A program made the translations under genes and the position numbers. The notes under the pieces were generated by a model. The model searched no databases. It had not been told where the DNA came from and saw nothing but the letters and a program-made list of their open reading frames with translations. 64,000 nt of DNA from NCBI RefSeq assembly GCF_024438035.1, contig NZ_JANFQF010000025.1, forward strand, positions 1 through 64,000, read 5' to 3'. Of this stretch, positions 1-9,044 are shown in pieces; position 1 is the stretch's first letter; every line of letters begins with the position of its first letter. The DNA is from Rhodococcus tibetensis. GTDB lineage: Bacteria; Actinomycetota; Actinomycetes; Mycobacteriales; Mycobacteriaceae.

Positions 1-93
1 ACGGGCAGGGGCACGATCTTTTTCAGGACTCCAGGTCCAGGGGGGAAGAGTGCTCACCTGCCCGCCGCTACCGGTGACGAGTCTGCCGTATGA

Positions 94-318
94 GCGGACT
101 CGCTGACTCTCATTAGGGGGGGCTCACTGACCGGTCCCAGCCCGGTCGACCGCGGTAAGAAGGGATCGAAGATCCACGTCCTGTCCGAAACGAATGGAAT
201 CCCACTGGTCGTGGGCGTGACCGGAGCGAACACCCACGACAGCACGATGCTGCAACGATTGGTGGCAGCGATTCCGGGGGTGAAGTCTCGGCGTGGACGC
301 TCGCACATCGGACCGTAG
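94..318 (+). pseudogene. IS5-type DDE transposase fragment
   Basis: The frame is open from 94 to a TAG at 316-318 and reads ...GPSPVDRGKKGSKIHVLSE, then a GVTGANTHDS motif. That is the central DDE region of IS5/IS1182-like transposases, in which the catalytic Asp lies in the VDRGKKGSK stretch. Both the N-terminal HTH part and the C-terminal Glu part are missing, so it cannot be active. It abuts the next transposase remnant, which suggests nested or adjacent insertions. No terminal inverted repeat or start codon could be assigned. It remains possible that an intact element begins left of the window. Confidence 0.65.
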
Positions 319-1678
319 TGTTGGAGTGGTCAGCGGGGTTCACCGCGTTCTGTGCGCGGTTCGCCCAACGGTTTTCGCGGGTGGAGTCGCGGCGCCGGAT
401 GGGCGCGTACATGCGCGGACTGCTCGATGAGGTCGAACGCAAGAACGGATGGACACTGGCCGAGGCGGCCGGTGAGCAGGCCCGGAGGGCATGCAGCGGC
501 TGCTGAACTTCTACTCCTGGGACTGCGAGGGACTCCGCGACGACGTGCGTGAGGTCGTGGTCGAGACGATCGGTGACGCTGACAAGGGCGTGTTGATCGT
601 CGACGAGACAGGGTTTTTGAAGAAGGGCACGCGCTCGGCCGGGGTGGCCTGGCAGTATTCCGGCACGGCGGGGCGGATCGAGAACAGCCAGATCGGGGTA
701 TCTCTCGCCTACGCCTCCGACCGGGGTCAGGGGCAGAACGACCGGGAGTTGTACCTACCGAAGGCCTGGATCGGGGACCGCGATCGCTGCCGGGCCGCCG
801 GGATCGCCGACGAGGTGGCTTTCGCGACGAAACCCGAACTGGCGCAGACGATGATCGAACGAGCCCTCGACGCCGGTGTGCCGTTCGGGTGGTTCACCGG
901 CGACGAGGCCTACGGGCAGGTCGGCCGACTCCGGCTGTGGCTCGAATCCCGCGGTGTGGCCCACGTTCTCGCCGCTGAAGAAGTCGCAGATGGTGATCTC
1001 GATGGAGTTGCGCCAGCGCCGAGCCCACGCCGTGATCGCCGACCTGCCGGCGACCGCGTGGCAGCGGATCAATTGCGGCGACGGCGCCCACGGACCCAGG
1101 TCTACGACTGGGCGGTCGTAGACATCCGGCCACTGCGAGAACGCGGTCGCGGTCACTGGCTGCTGGCCCGACGGTCGATCACCGACCCCGACGAGATTGC
1201 CTACTACATCTGCTATGGCCCCGCCGACACCGAACCCGCCGATTTTGGCCGGGTGGCCGGCAGTCGCTGGGCGATCGAGGAGTGCTTCCAGACCACCAAG
1301 AACGAGACCGGACTCGACCACTACCAGGTGCGCGGGTACCCGGCCTGGTACCGGCACATCACCTTGTCGATGGCCACCGCCTTCCTGACGATTCTGCGCC
1401 GCGGCGCTCAAAAAAGGGATCTCCAGCCGGTACCCGAGATCTAATACCTCTGACAATCAACGAGATACGGCGATTGTTTGGGCCGCGCCGCCTGTCCGGT
1501 GCAACACGCCCTCATCCACGTCTGGCACTGGTCGAACTGGCGCCGCGCCAGCCAGGCCAGAGCACGCGCCAGCCACTACAAACGTCGACATCACAAACTG
1601 TTGTTGCAGTATTACCCGAACCTCGTTCGTGGTGTCTTCGGCGCCGTTTCACTCGGGGAACTGCATCAACCTTTGTGA
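318..1678 (+). pseudogene. IS701-family transposase, multiply frameshifted
   Basis: Conserved IS701 transposase segments are spread over several frames. The N-terminus (RFSRVESRRRMGAYMRGLL) is in the frame starting at 318. The frame changes near 483, apparently by loss of one C, to continue with the catalytic-Asp motif VDETGFLKKGTRSAG. It changes again near 970, is restored near 1108 at YDWAVVDIRP, and shifts near 1400 to LIPLTINEIRRLF and near 1475 to HALIHVWHWSNWRR. At least four indels make it a dead element. Transposase-like sequence fades at about 1600. Sequencing error cannot be excluded for single indels, but so many in one gene argue for true decay. Confidence 0.8.
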
Positions 1679-1805
1679 CGCCGTCATGGTGGCGGTAGGT
1701 GAGGACGGACCTGTTTCGATTCCCGCCTTAGCGCGAAAAGCGCTCGAGAACTTGCGGCTTTGAGTCCGAGTTGCCGGTTCCTGACCGAATCCTCTCACGC
1801 TTGCC

Positions 1806-2396
1806 TTACGACAGGCTCTGGTCGACGAAGGTCTGGAAAGCCCAGGCGAGCGCCTCTCGGGAGTGAAAGCTGCCGCTCTCGTAACCGACGAGCAGGTACA
1901 TTGCCACCGTCGCGTTACGCTCGGCCAGCTCCCGGTCATTCGTTGCCTCGAAGTAGGCGTCCGCGATGAACCGTCGTCGTTCCTGGTCCACTTCGATCTG
2001 GATGGCCTGGACGTCCGGGTCATGAGCCGCCCACACGCGGATCGCGGCTTCGGACTCGTGAGGCAGATGCAGTCCGATGTCGATCAGGAACGTCAGGCGC
2101 TTGGCCGGGTCGGTGATCTCCCGAGCGTTACTGATGAGGCGGCCGCTCTTTTCCGTACGCCAGTACTGAATCAGCTCGGACGTGTAATCGCCCCAGTTCG
2201 CGAACGCGTGGTAGAAGGAGCCGGTTGTCGCCCCGACCGCTTCGCACACGGTCGCCAGTCTCAATCCTGCGTGCCCCTTACTGCCGAGCACGTCCAGGCC
2301 ACCGTCGAGAAAGCGCAACTGGGCGCCTCGCGTGGGCACCTTCTTCTTGGCGTCGGAAGTCACACCCTCTTCTATCAGGCGAGTGGGTCCGGTCAT
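1806..2396 (-). CDS. TetR/AcrR-family transcriptional regulator
   Basis: The predicted protein has 196 residues. The N-terminal HTH (about residues 40-75) reads LRLATVCEAVGATTGSFYHAF, a typical TetR recognition helix with SFYHAF where most members have YYHF. The remaining all-alpha domain would bind ligand. The ATG at 2396 follows a G-rich ribosome binding site. The gene is divergent from the MpaB-like gene at 2483, and a 9-2-9 palindrome (2435-2454) lies between them. The expected job is therefore repression of itself and of the catabolic cluster, released by a pathway intermediate, possibly a CoA thioester. The ligand is not deducible from the sequence. Confidence 0.85.
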   Translation of the reverse strand: MTGPTRLIEEGVTSDAKKKVPTRGAQLRFLDGGLDVLGSKGHAGLRLATVCEAVGATTGSFYHAFANWGDYTSELIQYWRTEKSGRLISNAREITDPAKRLTFLIDIGLHLPHESEAAIRVWAAHDPDVQAIQIEVDQERRRFIADAYFEATNDRELAERNATVAMYLLVGYESGSFHSREALAWAFQTFVDQSLS

Positions 2397-2434
2397 GCGT
2401 CACCCCCCTCGTGAAATGTGACCCCTTGCATAAA

Positions 2435-2454
2435 AGTGTAAGTCTACTTACACT
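2435..2454. promoter_or_regulatory. Palindromic operator between TetR gene and catabolic cluster
   Basis: AGTGTAAGT, 2-nt spacer, ACTTACACT: a perfect 9-bp inverted repeat. It sits 39 nt upstream of the TetR start and 29 nt upstream of the oxygenase start, the usual place for a TetR operator controlling both directions. Confidence 0.7.
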
Positions 2455-2482
2455 CGCTGAACGACCGCTAAAGGAGTGTGAC

Positions 2483-3355
2483 GTGAGCAAGCCCAATCGC
2501 AACATCGGCCTGGACCCCGAAACCGAGTTCATCGAGATCTACCGAAATCTGGCCACCTACGAGTTCCCCTGGGACCTGAACCAGGCACTAAGCTTTGCCC
2601 TGTTCCGCACCTATGCGGTCCCGAGCGTCGGCAGATTGCTCGACGAGACCGGCGCCTTCACCCAGAACACCCAGAAGCGGTACGACGACACCTCGATACT
2701 GCTCGAGGTTCCCCTGCTCGAAGGTTTCGACAGCCCCAACGGAAAAGCGGCGATACGGCGCATCAATCAGATGCACCACATGTACGACATCTCGAACGAG
2801 GACTACCTCTACGTCCTCGCGACGTTCGTCGTCGTTCCCCAGCGATGGATTCAGAACTACGGCTGGCGTCAACTAACGGACGACGAACTGCTCGCCTCGG
2901 TTCGCTACTACCAGACCCTCGGCCGCCACATGGGGATCAAGGACATACCAGCCTCCTACGCGGAGTTCGAGATCCTCATGGATAGCTACGAGGCCGAGCA
3001 CTTTGCGTTCGATCCCGGCGCGCGACGGGTCGCCGACGCCACGATGAACTTGCTCGCGTCCTTCTACCCCGCCTTCGCCAAACCGATCATCGATATCTTC
3101 AGCCGGGCATTGATGGACGAGCCCCTTCTGGCGGCGTTCCGTTACCGCGATCCGGGGAAGCTCGCACGGCGCCTCTCGACAGGTGGACTGCGGTTGCGTG
3201 CCCGTGTCGTCGCCGCTCTCCCGGCACGCCGCAAGCCGCAGTACGTCTACGAAATGCCACGTATCCGCAGCTACCCCAACGGTTTCGAGATCACGATGCT
3301 GGGAACATTCGCCCCCGGGTGCCCTGTTCCGCATCGTCAGTCACCGCAAACCTGA
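2483..3355 (+). CDS. MpaB-like oxygenase (DUF2236 / rubber oxygenase catalytic domain)
   Basis: The predicted protein has 290 residues from GTG 2483, placed by the AAAGGAG ribosome binding site at 2470-2476. The frame is open further upstream, but that part overlaps the operator and the divergent gene. The region MHHMYDISNEDYLYVLATF followed by a Trp-rich segment is characteristic of the MpaB/Lcp oxygenase domain (PF09995). These are b-type haem proteins such as MpaB, which cleaves a farnesyl side chain, and Lcp, which cleaves rubber; both split C=C bonds to carbonyls. No signal peptide is visible, so it should be cytosolic, unlike Lcp. Its position just before an aldehyde dehydrogenase suggests that it makes an aldehyde which the next gene oxidises. 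Substrate unknown. Confidence 0.75.
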   Translation: MSKPNRNIGLDPETEFIEIYRNLATYEFPWDLNQALSFALFRTYAVPSVGRLLDETGAFTQNTQKRYDDTSILLEVPLLEGFDSPNGKAAIRRINQMHHMYDISNEDYLYVLATFVVVPQRWIQNYGWRQLTDDELLASVRYYQTLGRHMGIKDIPASYAEFEILMDSYEAEHFAFDPGARRVADATMNLLASFYPAFAKPIIDIFSRALMDEPLLAAFRYRDPGKLARRLSTGGLRLRARVVAALPARRKPQYVYEMPRIRSYPNGFEITMLGTFAPGCPVPHRQSPQT

Positions 3356-3418
3356 CACAACCACCAGTCGACACTGCGAAGCCCTCATTTTCTTTCATCA
3401 TCAGATCCAGGAGACTCC

Positions 3419-4858
3419 ATGGGACTCGACCGCCCACACCTGTTCATCAACGGTGAGTTCGTCACCGGCACCGACACCCTCGTGGACGTCGTCGACCCGA
3501 GCACCGGCAAGGTTCTCGGAGCCGCCGCCACCGCCGGCCTCGCGGACATCGACGCAGCGGTCACCGCGGCCAACACTGCACTGCCCGGCTGGTCCGCCAC
3601 CCCGGCGCACGAGCGCGCCGACGTTCTCGATCGCTTCGCCGCCGCTCTTGCTGCGCGAGGCCAGGACACCGCGACGCTGTGCAGCCAGGAGAACGGCATG
3701 CCAATCACCTTGTCGGCATCGGCCAACGGACTCGCCCCGGCGGCATTGCTCGGCATCTACGCAGGCCTCGCCCGAGAACTCACCTGGGTGCAATGGCGCC
3801 CGAGCCTCACCGGAACCACCGAACTTCTTCGAGTACCGGTCGGCGTCGTTGCGGCCATCTCCCCCTGGAACTACCCCCAGACGCTGGCGATGATGAAGAT
3901 CGCACCCGCGCTCGCGGCAGGATGCACGGTCGTCTTCAAGGCCGCCCTCGAAACCGCCCTGGACGCGTTCGTCTTCGCGGACGCCGCGGTAGAGGCAGGG
4001 TTGCCGGCGGGTGTGCTCAATATCGTCCCCGCCGGCCTCGAAGCCAGCCAGCACCTGGTCGCGCATCCGGATATCGACAAAGTCGCCTTCACCGGATCGA
4101 CTCCGGCGGGTCGGGCCATCGGCGAGGTCTGCGGGCGCCTGTTGCGTCCGGTCACACTCGAGCTCGGCGGCAAGTCGGCCGGCATCGTGCTCGACGACGT
4201 CGATCTCGACGTCCTCGCCCGAGGCCTCTATGGCGCCTCCTTCCCCAACAACGGCATGACCTGCTACGCGAGCACCCGACTGCTCGTGCCGGCGAACCGT
4301 TACACCGAGGTCGTGGACACCGTCACCTCCGTGGTGAAGTCCTTCACAGTCGGAGACCCACTCGATCACGGCACCCTGATCGGCCCGATGGTCACCGCAC
4401 TCCATCAACAACGCGTCCTGAACTACATCGAGACCGGTAAGTCGAGCTCCGCCCGACTGACCACCGGTGGTGGCGCTGTCACCGGCCTCGACGGCTACTT
4501 CGTCGCTCCGACCGTATTCGCCGACGTCGACAACGGCGACACCATCGCCCGAGAGGAAATATTCGGCCCCGTGCTGTCGATCATCAAGTACGACGACGAC
4601 GCCCAGGCCGTCCGAATCGCCAACGACAGCGAGTTCGGCCTGGGTGGGACAGTATGGTCCACCGACGCCGACCGCGCCGACGCCATCGCACACCAGGTCA
4701 AGACCGGGACCGTCGGAATCAACTCGTACACCCTCGATCTCGGATCCCCCTTCGGCGGCGTGAAGGCCAGCGGGCACGGGCGCGAACTCGGCCCCGAAGG
4801 TATCGAGCCCTACCTGACCTACCAGTCCGTCTACAAGACCCCTGCAGTCATCGGCTGA
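3419..4858 (+). CDS. NAD(P)-dependent aldehyde dehydrogenase
   Basis: The protein has 479 residues, normal for the family, with start ATG 3419 behind AGGAG. Visible motifs are the AISPWNYP segment, VAFTGSTPAGRAIG in the Rossmann part, the LELGGKSAGIVL general-base Glu region, and the catalytic Cys in NNGMTCYASTR. The C-terminal FGGVKASGHGRELG is also canonical. It should oxidise an aldehyde to the acid for CoA activation by the ligase or CoA-transferase of the same cluster. The SPSET-type Lys motif reads FKAALET, a small deviation with the Lys retained. The exact aldehyde is not known, but the preceding oxygenase could supply it. Confidence 0.92.
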   Translation: MGLDRPHLFINGEFVTGTDTLVDVVDPSTGKVLGAAATAGLADIDAAVTAANTALPGWSATPAHERADVLDRFAAALAARGQDTATLCSQENGMPITLSASANGLAPAALLGIYAGLARELTWVQWRPSLTGTTELLRVPVGVVAAISPWNYPQTLAMMKIAPALAAGCTVVFKAALETALDAFVFADAAVEAGLPAGVLNIVPAGLEASQHLVAHPDIDKVAFTGSTPAGRAIGEVCGRLLRPVTLELGGKSAGIVLDDVDLDVLARGLYGASFPNNGMTCYASTRLLVPANRYTEVVDTVTSVVKSFTVGDPLDHGTLIGPMVTALHQQRVLNYIETGKSSSARLTTGGGAVTGLDGYFVAPTVFADVDNGDTIAREEIFGPVLSIIKYDDDAQAVRIANDSEFGLGGTVWSTDADRADAIAHQVKTGTVGINSYTLDLGSPFGGVKASGHGRELGPEGIEPYLTYQSVYKTPAVIG

Positions 4859-4942
4859 ATGACCCCGCCGACTATCAGCGGCACGTCGACAGGCATGCCC
4901 ACGTCGCCTGATCGATCGCTATCACTAATGTTAGGACTGAAC

Positions 4943-6130
4943 GTGTCTAGTCAGCAGAGCAGCCGCCCCCTCGACGGCATTCGGGTACTCGACCTCACCG
5001 CAAATGTCGCCGGCCCCTTGGCTTGCCAGGTGCTCGCTGATCTCGGCGCCCACGTCGTCAAGATCGAGCCTCCGGCAGGAGAAGCCGCTCGGCGGATTAC
5101 TACCACCATCCCGGGGATCGAGCACATCACTCCATACTTCTCACCGAACAATCGCGGCAAGCAATCCGTCCGTCTCGAACTCGGCAGTCCGGAGGGCGCT
5201 GCCGCCTTCCGGAAGTTGGTGAAACAGGCGGACGTCGTCGTTCAGGGAATGCGCCCCGGCACCATGGAGCGCCACGGTCTGGGACCCGACGACGTCTCGG
5301 CGGTGAACGAGCGATGCATCTATGCCTCCCTGGCCGCGTACGGCGGTGGCAGCCCACTCGAGGACCGACCAGGTATCGACATGACGGTACAAGCCGAATC
5401 CGGTTGTCTCAGCGCCCAATCCTCCGATCATGCCCCTCGCCTGATTCCGTTCCAGTTGGTCGACAGCGCGACCGGTCACGTCCTGGCGCAGGCAGTTCTC
5501 GGTGCCCTGCTCCACCGGGAGCGATTCGGGGTCGTCAATCGAGTGGACGTGTCACTCTACGACGTAGCGTGCAGCCTTGCCGCCAACTACATCACCCTGC
5601 AGATGAACCTCCCGGCGAGTACCTCCACCCAAGCACCGACCGGACGTCGTGCCGTCGCCGTCGAACCTTCGGGTGTCTTTCCCGCCTCGGACGGTCACCT
5701 CGTGCTCGCAGCGTACGTCCCAGCGCACTGGCGCAGATTCGTCACTGTCCTCGGCCGCCACGAACTCCTCGACGACCCCCGATTTGCCGATCAAGCAGCT
5801 CGCTCCAGCAATTCGGCAGCACTGCGGAAGGTCCTCGAGCAAGTACTGTCCACGAAAACTACTGACGAATGGGTCGAGTTGCTGACCGCAGCCGGTTTGA
5901 TGGCAGCGCGGATCAACACCTGGAGCGAGGTGGTCCGGTCGGAGCTGTTCGACCGGCGGGGCCTGCGAGCCAGAGCCGTTCAAGATGGGCGCGACATCGA
6001 GGTTCTGGCCACGCCCGCCCGCTATTCGACATTCACCGCCGCGGACGTGACCGCTCTGCCCGCCCTCGGTGAGCACGAGACCGAGCTGCTTTCGTCCGCA
6101 GAGGACACGGTCGATCGGGTGCGCGCATGA
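4943..6130 (+). CDS. CaiB/BaiF family CoA-transferase (type III)
   Basis: The protein has 395 residues from GTG 4943, chosen because AGGA lies 6 nt upstream and the conserved N-terminus LDGIRVLDLTANVAGPLACQ begins soon after. ATG 4859, directly after the previous stop, would add 28 poorly conserved residues. The family signature includes ADLGAHVVKIEPP and GIDMTVQAESG, whose Asp is the catalytic residue that forms the acyl anhydride. It probably moves CoA between two acids, giving a CoA ester for the acyl-CoA dehydrogenase that follows. Its stop overlaps upstream codons of the next frame (ATGA at 6127), so translation is probably coupled. Confidence 0.88.
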   Translation: MSSQQSSRPLDGIRVLDLTANVAGPLACQVLADLGAHVVKIEPPAGEAARRITTTIPGIEHITPYFSPNNRGKQSVRLELGSPEGAAAFRKLVKQADVVVQGMRPGTMERHGLGPDDVSAVNERCIYASLAAYGGGSPLEDRPGIDMTVQAESGCLSAQSSDHAPRLIPFQLVDSATGHVLAQAVLGALLHRERFGVVNRVDVSLYDVACSLAANYITLQMNLPASTSTQAPTGRRAVAVEPSGVFPASDGHLVLAAYVPAHWRRFVTVLGRHELLDDPRFADQAARSSNSAALRKVLEQVLSTKTTDEWVELLTAAGLMAARINTWSEVVRSELFDRRGLRARAVQDGRDIEVLATPARYSTFTAADVTALPALGEHETELLSSAEDTVDRVRA

Positions 6131-6204
6131 CCGCCGCAACCACAGACCTGCCGTCGAGGGGTGGCCGACACGCAAGAGCAACACCATCGAAAGGTTCCCA
6201 CGAC

Positions 6205-7380
6205 ATGTCCGATCTCTACACCCGACGCGCGCTCTTCGATGACGAGCACGAGGCGTTTCGCCTCAGCGTCAGACAGTTTCTCTCCCGGGAGGTCAACGAC
6301 CACATCGAGGAATGGGATGAGGCCGGTGACATCCCCCGCGAGATCTGGACTCGCGCCGGCGCACCGGGATTTCTGGGATTGCCGGTTCCCGAGGATCTCG
6401 GGGGCTCGGGGGTAGAGGACTATCGGTTCCGACTCGCCATGATCGAGGAGAGCGCCCGGGTCGGTGCCACCTCGCTTGCCGCCGGATTCTCCACGCACGC
6501 CGACATCACACTGCCGTACCTGATCGACCTCACGACACCGGAACAGGCCAAGCGGTGGCTGCCCAAAATGGCCACCGGCGAGTTCATCGGCGCCATCGCG
6601 ATGACCGAACCCGGTGCCGGCTCCGATTTGCAGGGAATCCGCACCACCGCCCGCCGCGACGGTGACGACTGGATTCTCACCGGTTCGAAAACGTTCATCA
6701 GCAACGGAATCAACGCCGATGTCGTCGTGGTCGTCGCCCGCACCAACAGTGCCCCCGACGCAGGCAGTAAGGCCTTCAGCTTGTTCGCGGTCGAAACCGG
6801 CACCCCCGGATTCACCCGCGGCCGACGTCTGAAGAAGGTCGGCCTGCGGGCACAGGACACCGCGGAGTTGAGCTTCGACGACGTCCGACTGGGACCGGAC
6901 GCCCTGCTCGGGCAGGAGGGGCACGGCCTGTACGCGCTGATGTCGCACCTACCGCTCGAGCGGATAAGCATTGCGGCCACCGCGTGCGCCGGTGCACGGG
7001 CAGCGCTCACGTGGACCATCGACTACATCCAGCAGCGCAAGGCGTTCGGCAAACCGATCGCCGAGTTCCAGAACACCCAGTTCGCCATCGCCGAGATGGT
7101 CACCGAACTCGAAGTCACCCAGGCCTACGTCGACGACGCCGTCCTTCGGCTCAACCGCCGCGAACTGACCGCCGTCGATGCGGCGAAGGCCAAGTGGTGG
7201 GCCAGTGAAATGCACAAGCGCATCGTCGATCGATGTGTCCAGTTGTTCGGCGGATACGGCTACGTCCTCGAATACCCGATCGCCCGCGCCTACGCCGACA
7301 CCCGGATCACCACGATCTTCGGCGGAACCACCGAAATCATGAAGATGATCATCGCCCGCGACATCCTGCAGGTGCGCTGA
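6205..7380 (+). CDS. Acyl-CoA dehydrogenase, LCAD/IVD-like base position
   Basis: The protein has 391 residues from ATG 6205, which follows an AAAGG site. The frame is open back to ATG 6127, but those 26 residues lie outside the normal domain. Motifs: AMTEPGAGSDLQG and WILTGSKTFISNG (FAD and substrate sites), QRKAFGKPIAEFQNTQF and GGYGYVLEYPIARAYAD. The usual YEGT catalytic Glu is replaced by FGGTTEIM. The base is instead most likely the Glu of HLPLERIS, as in long-chain and isovaleryl-CoA dehydrogenases, so this is not a defect. It introduces the alpha-beta double bond in the pathway acyl-CoA. The stop overlaps the start of the next gene (TGATG). Confidence 0.9.
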   Translation: MSDLYTRRALFDDEHEAFRLSVRQFLSREVNDHIEEWDEAGDIPREIWTRAGAPGFLGLPVPEDLGGSGVEDYRFRLAMIEESARVGATSLAAGFSTHADITLPYLIDLTTPEQAKRWLPKMATGEFIGAIAMTEPGAGSDLQGIRTTARRDGDDWILTGSKTFISNGINADVVVVVARTNSAPDAGSKAFSLFAVETGTPGFTRGRRLKKVGLRAQDTAELSFDDVRLGPDALLGQEGHGLYALMSHLPLERISIAATACAGARAALTWTIDYIQQRKAFGKPIAEFQNTQFAIAEMVTELEVTQAYVDDAVLRLNRRELTAVDAAKAKWWASEMHKRIVDRCVQLFGGYGYVLEYPIARAYADTRITTIFGGTTEIMKMIIARDILQVR

Positions 7381-8552
7381 TGCCCGTGACCACCTCTTCC
7401 GCCGCGATCGTTGGCCTCGGTATGAGCGAACTCGGCAAGGTCTACGGATATAGAACCGAAGACCTCGCCGCCGCGGCAGTTCGGCGGGCAGTGGCCGACG
7501 CCGGCCTGACCATGGAAGACGTTGACGGACTGCTCGTCAGTTCCGGAATGAAGCAAGAGCTCACCCCGCAGTTCGCCGGCGACCTCGGCCTACACGAGCT
7601 CGGCCTACTCGCCTCACTGAACGCCTACGGCGCCACCGCGGGGGTCATGGTGGCCCAGGCCGACAAAGCCATCAGCGACGGCACCGCTTCCACGATCGTC
7701 TGTGTGTTCGCCGACACCCCCCTGCGCGAGAACAAGCGCACCGGCGCCGCCTGGAGCTCATCGGCAACCCACCTGTCCGGCTACCGCGGCTGGCAAACGG
7801 CCAGCGGCGCCGTGACACCCAACATTCTCTACGCGCTGGCCACCCGTAGGCATATGGAAACGTTCGGCACGACCTACGACCAATTGGCCACCATCGCGGT
7901 CGGTCAACGTCAGTGGGCCGCAGCAAACCCCCTCGCCCAGATGCGCGAGCCGATCACCCTCGACGACCATCACAATTCTCCCTGGGTGGCCGACCCACTC
8001 CGACGCCTGGACTGCTGTCTGGTCAGCAATGGTGCCGTCGCGATTGTGCTCACCAGCGCCGACCGGGCCGCCGACCTCCCCCAGCAACCGGTCCACGTCT
8101 GGGGCTACGGACAAGCTCACCGGCCACGGCTGCTCGCCAAAGACTCCCACTGGGGACTCGAAACCGGAGCGGTCGCCTCCGGTGCGCACGCGATGACGCG
8201 AGCCGGGGTGACCCACGCCGACATCGATTTCCTCGAACTCTACGACTGCTACACCTATACCGTGCTGGTGACGCTCGAAGACTACGGCTTTTGCCCGAAG
8301 GGCGAGGGCGGACCGTTCGCTGCCGAAGGACATCTCGCACCCGGCGGATCGTTGCCCTGCAACACCGGCGGCGGCCAACTGTCGAGCTACTACATGTGGG
8401 GCTTCACCCCTCTCAGCGAAGCGATCATTCAGATCCGCGGTGACGGAGGCGAACGTCAAGTGCCCAACAACGGTCTCGCGATGGTGAGCGGCAACGGCGG
8501 CATCCTCGAATACCACTCCACTGTGATCCTCGGACGGGAGGCCAGGGCATGA
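7380..8552 (+). CDS. Thiolase-like lipid-transfer protein, Ltp2/retro-aldolase type
   Basis: The protein has 390 residues, with ATG 7380 overlapping the previous stop. The thiolase fold is recognisable (IVGLGMSELGKVYG; late LELYDCYTYTVLVTLEDYGF; GGGQLSSYYMWG). The usual N-terminal nucleophilic Cys of true thiolases is not seen. The Tyr residues in LYDCYTYT and SSYYMWG resemble those used by Ltp2-type aldolases of steroid side-chain degradation. Such enzymes need a DUF35 partner, which is encoded next with a 4-nt overlap. The likely reaction is therefore retro-aldol cleavage of a beta-hydroxyacyl-CoA with a tertiary carbon. A thiolytic role remains possible. Confidence 0.82.
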   Translation: MPVTTSSAAIVGLGMSELGKVYGYRTEDLAAAAVRRAVADAGLTMEDVDGLLVSSGMKQELTPQFAGDLGLHELGLLASLNAYGATAGVMVAQADKAISDGTASTIVCVFADTPLRENKRTGAAWSSSATHLSGYRGWQTASGAVTPNILYALATRRHMETFGTTYDQLATIAVGQRQWAAANPLAQMREPITLDDHHNSPWVADPLRRLDCCLVSNGAVAIVLTSADRAADLPQQPVHVWGYGQAHRPRLLAKDSHWGLETGAVASGAHAMTRAGVTHADIDFLELYDCYTYTVLVTLEDYGFCPKGEGGPFAAEGHLAPGGSLPCNTGGGQLSSYYMWGFTPLSEAIIQIRGDGGERQVPNNGLAMVSGNGGILEYHSTVILGREARA

Positions 8553-8965
8553 CCGACTTCCCCACCCCCGTACGCCCGACCGAGGACAGCGCCGACTTCT
8601 TCGCCGCCGCGGCCGAGGGCAACCTTTTGCTGCGCCGATGCTCGATCTGCGGTGCCGTCCGCGGCCCACAGGTTTCCACGTGCCCCGCCTGCCACGCCGA
8701 GTCGCACAACACGATTCACTCCGAAAGTACCGGCACCCTCGTCTCGTGGAGCGTCGTGCACCGCTCACCTTTGCCGGACGTCGACGGGCCGTACACCGTC
8801 GGAATCGTCGAGGCGAGAGAAGGCCCCTGGGTCGTGCTTCGCCTCCTCTGCCCGGTCGACCACCATCTTCGGGCAGGCCAAGCCATCGCGTACGTCGGCC
8901 GGCACAGCGGCGACGACGGCGAATACATCCTTGCGGGATCTCCCGTGGAGGCAGCGCACCGGTGA
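8549..8965 (+). CDS. DUF35 Zn-ribbon/OB-fold protein, partner of the thiolase-like enzyme
   Basis: The protein has 138 residues and its ATG overlaps the upstream stop (ATGA), which indicates tight coupling. The Zn ribbon is CSICGAVRGPQVSTCPACH (residues about 31-49), with two CxxC pairs, followed by an OB fold (LVSWSVVHRSPLPDVDGPY). Proteins of this build (ChsH2, DUF35) bind acyl-CoA and form a complex with SCP-x/Ltp-type thiolase-like subunits. It should therefore act together with the product of 7380-8552. Confidence 0.88.
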   Translation: MTDFPTPVRPTEDSADFFAAAAEGNLLLRRCSICGAVRGPQVSTCPACHAESHNTIHSESTGTLVSWSVVHRSPLPDVDGPYTVGIVEAREGPWVVLRLLCPVDHHLRAGQAIAYVGRHSGDDGEYILAGSPVEAAHR

Positions 8966-9044
8966 TCAGTCGCACTGGCGTTCCGACTGAGGATTTCGAC
9001 GCCGCCACACTTCCTCCTCCTCAACACGCCGAAAGGTGAAGCAC

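Noticed and set aside
3401-4777. 458-codon minus-strand frame opposite the aldehyde dehydrogenase
   Set aside because: The opposite strand encodes a full-length enzyme with all motifs; this frame has only Gly/Asp/Arg-rich text.
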